Of a stretch of DNA of 64,000 bases, positions 61,516 through 64,000 are shown in pieces. The DNA is taken from NCBI RefSeq assembly GCF_000422785.1, contig NZ_KE383918.1, forward strand, positions 1 through 64,000, read 5' to 3'. The position numbers and the translations under genes are program-made. Within the stretch, counting starts at the first letter, position 1, and each line of letters opens with the position of its first letter. This DNA is from Pseudovibrio exalbescens DSM 16456 (GTDB lineage Bacteria > Pseudomonadota > Alphaproteobacteria > Rhizobiales > Stappiaceae). The notes under the pieces were generated by a model that saw only the letters and a list, made by a program, of their open reading frames with translations, searched no databases and had not been told where the DNA came from.

Positions 61516-63693
61516 ATGTCACAGCCGGAAATGACGTCCAATGAGCCGCCACGGGAAGATCCGCTGGTGGAGTCCATCAAGTTTATCGCGCGAACCTACG
61601 GCAATTTTGCAACCGACTCCGTGATACTCGCAGGCCTGCCGCTTGAGGGGCAAGGCTTACCAATTCATCTGGTCGAACGCGCCGCTGCCAACTGCGGCAT
61701 GCGTGCCCTCACGGTGCGCAAGAGCCTTGACAAGATGCCGGCGATTTCCCTTCCGGCTCTTCTGGTTCTTGAGGATTCCACTCTCCGCATTCTGGTGGAT
61801 GTGAACCACGACGCCAAGGAAGCTGTTCTGGCAGATCCTCTTCATCCGGATCAACGCCAGACGGCCTCATTTGAAGCGCTGCGCAGCCTTTACAGCGACC
61901 ATGCGATCTTTTTCAAACCCACCTCCCGCTCCGCAGAGAACGAAGGTCTTGGCACTCATGGCGCGGGGCATTGGTTCTGGAGCGTACTGGTCGGTTTCTG
62001 GCGGGACTATACGCATGTTGCTGTTGCTGCGCTGGTGATCAACACGCTGGCCTTGGCCTCTCCCTTGTTCGTGATGAATGTTTATGACCGCGTTCTGCCC
62101 AATTTCGCGGTGCCCACACTCTGGGCATTGGCGGCTGGGGTCGTGCTGGCCCTTGTATTTGATGGGGTGTTGAAGATGGCGCGCTCATCCATCATCAACG
62201 TTACGGGCAAGCAGGCAGATCTTGCTCTGGCCTCGAGGATCTTTGCCCACGCCCTGTCCATCGACATGCAGAACCGCCCGTCCTCAACGGGGCAGTTTGC
62301 CAACCATATCAAGGAATTCGAAGCTGTTCGCGAGTTCTTTACTTCGTCGTCTCTGGTGGCGTTGATAGACCTTTGCTTTATCGGCATCTTTGTTTTGATC
62401 CTTTTCATTATCGTCGGGCCGATTGCGTACGTGCCGCTTTGTGCTGTTCCTGTTGTCATTGCAATCAATCTGCTGGTGCAGCCAGCTCTTGCTGGTTCTG
62501 TGGATCAGGCCACCAAGGAGAGTTCGCTGCGCCATTCGGTGTTGGTGGAAAGCGTGGCGAACATGGACACCATTCGCGCGTTGAATGCAGAAGGCATCAT
62601 GCAAACCAAATGGGAGCGCTCTGTCGCGTCCAGCGCTGCGGCCATGCTCAAGGGGCGCTACTGGTCCACACTGGCTCAATCGCTCACCGGCTTCGTCCAG
62701 GCTCTTGTGTCCATCGTCATCGTCATCTGGGGTGTTTATCTGGTGAACGAGGGGCTGGTAAACATGGGCGGCTTGATTGCGGCAATGATGCTGTCCGGTC
62801 GCGTCTTGGCTCCCCTATCTTCAGTCGCCAACACCTTGACGCGGTTACGCCAGACCATTCACGCCTACAAGATCCTTGAGGATCTTATGGCCATGCCGTC
62901 GGAGCGCAGCTCCGGACGTACCTATGTAAACAGCAAGATTACCGAAGGCACGCTGACGTTTGACAACGTCACATTCCGCTACCCTCAGGCCTCCGAAGAT
63001 TCCCTGCAGCATGTGTCGTTTTCCATTCAAGCGGGAGAAACGGTCGGACTGATCGGGCGCGTTGGCGCCGGTAAGTCGACTATCGGGCGTTTGTTGGCCG
63101 GCTTTTATGGCCCCACCAACGGTGCCGTTCTGGTGGATCGGATCGACACCCGGCAGTATGACCCGGCCGACTTGCGCGACGGGGTGGGTTTTTTGTCTCA
63201 AGATAACGTTCTGTTTACGGGAAGCGTACGCGAGAACATAGCCATTGGCCGCCTGCAAGCCAGCAATGAAGAAATCCTGCATGCGGCACGGGTGGCTGGT
63301 GTTGATGATTTTGTCAGCACCCACCCGCAAGGCTATGACATGCAAGTGGGAGAGGGTGGGCGTTTGCTGTCAGGCGGCCAAAAACAGGCCGTTGCCCTTG
63401 CGCGCATGCTGTTGCGCCGACCTCGCATCCTGTTTCTGGACGAGCCCTCCAGCAATCTGGACATGAACTCCGAGCGCCGGCTTTTGGAGCGATTGGCACG
63501 GTTCAATGATATGGGAACGACTGTCATCATCAGCACCCACCGCATGTCCTTGTTGAACCTGACACAGCGCATCATCGCGCTGGATGGAGGCCGCGTTGTT
63601 GCAGATGGTCCCCGCGATCGTGTTCTCGAAGACTTGAGGCACAGAGGTGAAGAGCGGATGCGGGCACAGGCGATGACGGAGGGCCAGGCATGA
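61516..63693 (+). CDS. type I secretion ABC exporter, LapB/RtxB-like with inactive C39-like domain
   Basis: 725 residues from ATG 61516. The first 130 residues are a C39-peptidase-like domain without the catalytic Cys, as in exporters of RTX-type proteins, where it docks the substrate. The membrane domain follows (VAVAALVINTLALASPLFVMNVYDRVLPN). The ABC domain has IGRVGAGKST, LSGGQKQAVALARML, ILFLDEPSSNLD. It should export a large non-processed adhesin or RTX protein together with the flanking TolC-like and HlyD-like proteins. Its stop overlaps the next start. Confidence 0.93.
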   Translation: MSQPEMTSNEPPREDPLVESIKFIARTYGNFATDSVILAGLPLEGQGLPIHLVERAAANCGMRALTVRKSLDKMPAISLPALLVLEDSTLRILVDVNHDAKEAVLADPLHPDQRQTASFEALRSLYSDHAIFFKPTSRSAENEGLGTHGAGHWFWSVLVGFWRDYTHVAVAALVINTLALASPLFVMNVYDRVLPNFAVPTLWALAAGVVLALVFDGVLKMARSSIINVTGKQADLALASRIFAHALSIDMQNRPSSTGQFANHIKEFEAVREFFTSSSLVALIDLCFIGIFVLILFIIVGPIAYVPLCAVPVVIAINLLVQPALAGSVDQATKESSLRHSVLVESVANMDTIRALNAEGIMQTKWERSVASSAAAMLKGRYWSTLAQSLTGFVQALVSIVIVIWGVYLVNEGLVNMGGLIAAMMLSGRVLAPLSSVANTLTRLRQTIHAYKILEDLMAMPSERSSGRTYVNSKITEGTLTFDNVTFRYPQASEDSLQHVSFSIQAGETVGLIGRVGAGKSTIGRLLAGFYGPTNGAVLVDRIDTRQYDPADLRDGVGFLSQDNVLFTGSVRENIAIGRLQASNEEILHAARVAGVDDFVSTHPQGYDMQVGEGGRLLSGGQKQAVALARMLLRRPRILFLDEPSSNLDMNSERRLLERLARFNDMGTTVIISTHRMSLLNLTQRIIALDGGRVVADGPRDRVLEDLRHRGEERMRAQAMTEGQA

Positions 63694-64000
63694 GCAACTG
63701 GGATTATGCCACCGATATTCGCGCCAGCCTGCAAACGCGTCCGCCTCGGCGCTCGACACACGTCATTTTCTTCACCTTGGCTGTGCTGGTTGCTGGCCTC
63801 GTCTGGGCCTCTCTGGCCGAGCTGGAAGAGGTGACGCGAGGCGATGGACGGGTGATACCTTCTCGCCAGATTCAGGTTGTACAGGCGCCGGAGAGAGGGA
63901 TCGTCGAGGACCTTCTTGTCCAGGAAGGCCAGATCGTTGAAGAAGGTATGACCATCGTTCGCGTCGACGATACTGGTTTTTCCTCGCAACTGGGGGAGGT
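63690..64000 (+). CDS. HlyD/LapC-like membrane fusion protein, truncated by window end
   Basis: The first 103 residues are visible: a short cytoplasmic start (MSNWDYATDIRASLQTRPP), one membrane helix (VIFFTLAVLVAGLVWASLAELEEV), and the beginning of the HlyD barrel (TRGDGRVIPSRQIQVVQAPERGIVEDLLVQEGQIVEEG). ATG 63690 overlaps the exporter stop by 4 nt. It bridges the exporter and the TolC-like channel. Confidence 0.93.
   Translation, partial: MSNWDYATDIRASLQTRPPRRSTHVIFFTLAVLVAGLVWASLAELEEVTRGDGRVIPSRQIQVVQAPERGIVEDLLVQEGQIVEEGMTIVRVDDTGFSSQLGE

Overview
The window reads as the chromosome of a GC-rich alphaproteobacterium, probably of the Hyphomicrobiales (marine Stappiaceae or Cohaesibacteraceae would fit; this is inference). 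Supporting signs are a RamB/ScfR-type regulator divergent from a long isocitrate lyase, FabV, a CydDC/CydABX operon, a Fur-family regulator with sitABCD, and an initiator tRNA whose anticodon stem carries AGG/CCT instead of the usual GGG/CCC.

Region 1 (1-22.7 kb) is a genomic island. An intact initiator tRNA gene (84-160) marks its left end. A 14-bp copy of the tRNA 3' end (22670-22683), followed by what looks like the original tRNA terminator, marks its right end. The island carries several AT-rich defence-like loci: a NACHT NTPase; a two-gene HEPN plus GIY-YIG nuclease cassette; and a hipB-hipA toxin-antitoxin pair followed by a GHKL ATPase with a PD-(D/E)XK nuclease domain. The hip promoter has four operators phased at exactly 27 bp. 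The mobile-element backbone includes ardA, several small unknown proteins, a secreted fibre with an S74 auto-chaperone, a serine recombinase, a relaxase and a MobC-like protein. No tyrosine integrase is visible. Between 3.6 and 6.4 kb lies a scar where a von Willebrand A gene, a frameshifted virD4/traG fragment and the 3' half of katG are joined.

Region 2 (22.7-24 kb) has no genes and holds four degenerate copies of a dispersed repeat of about 100 bp.

Region 3 (24-38.8 kb) is a catabolic unit. A leftward operon encodes an unusual regulator (winged helix fused to a solute-binding-protein domain), a short-chain dehydrogenase, an M24/creatinase-fold protein, an acetoin-dehydrogenase-like E1 alpha and beta, an E2 split over two genes, and an aldehyde dehydrogenase. 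A divergent operon encodes a ribose-type ABC importer. Overlapping palindromes lie between them. The inferred role is uptake and oxidative cleavage of a sugar-, polyol- or hydroxyketone-like compound.

Region 4 (38.8-49.7 kb) contains sitDCBA (Mn/Fe uptake) with twin operator boxes and a Fur-family regulator lacking the usual histidine cluster; the glyoxylate regulator and aceA with a small downstream gene; a TRAP transporter membrane pair without its binding protein; and an Rrf2/NsrR-like regulator.

Region 5 (49.9-58 kb) contains cydDC, cydABX, a type II-like sulfide:quinone oxidoreductase and a small membrane protein, with FNR/FixK-like boxes. This suggests a sulfide-tolerant, low-oxygen quinol oxidase module. 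Region 6 (58-64 kb) has fabV and a type I secretion system (TolC-like, LapB-like ABC, HlyD-like) that runs off the window.
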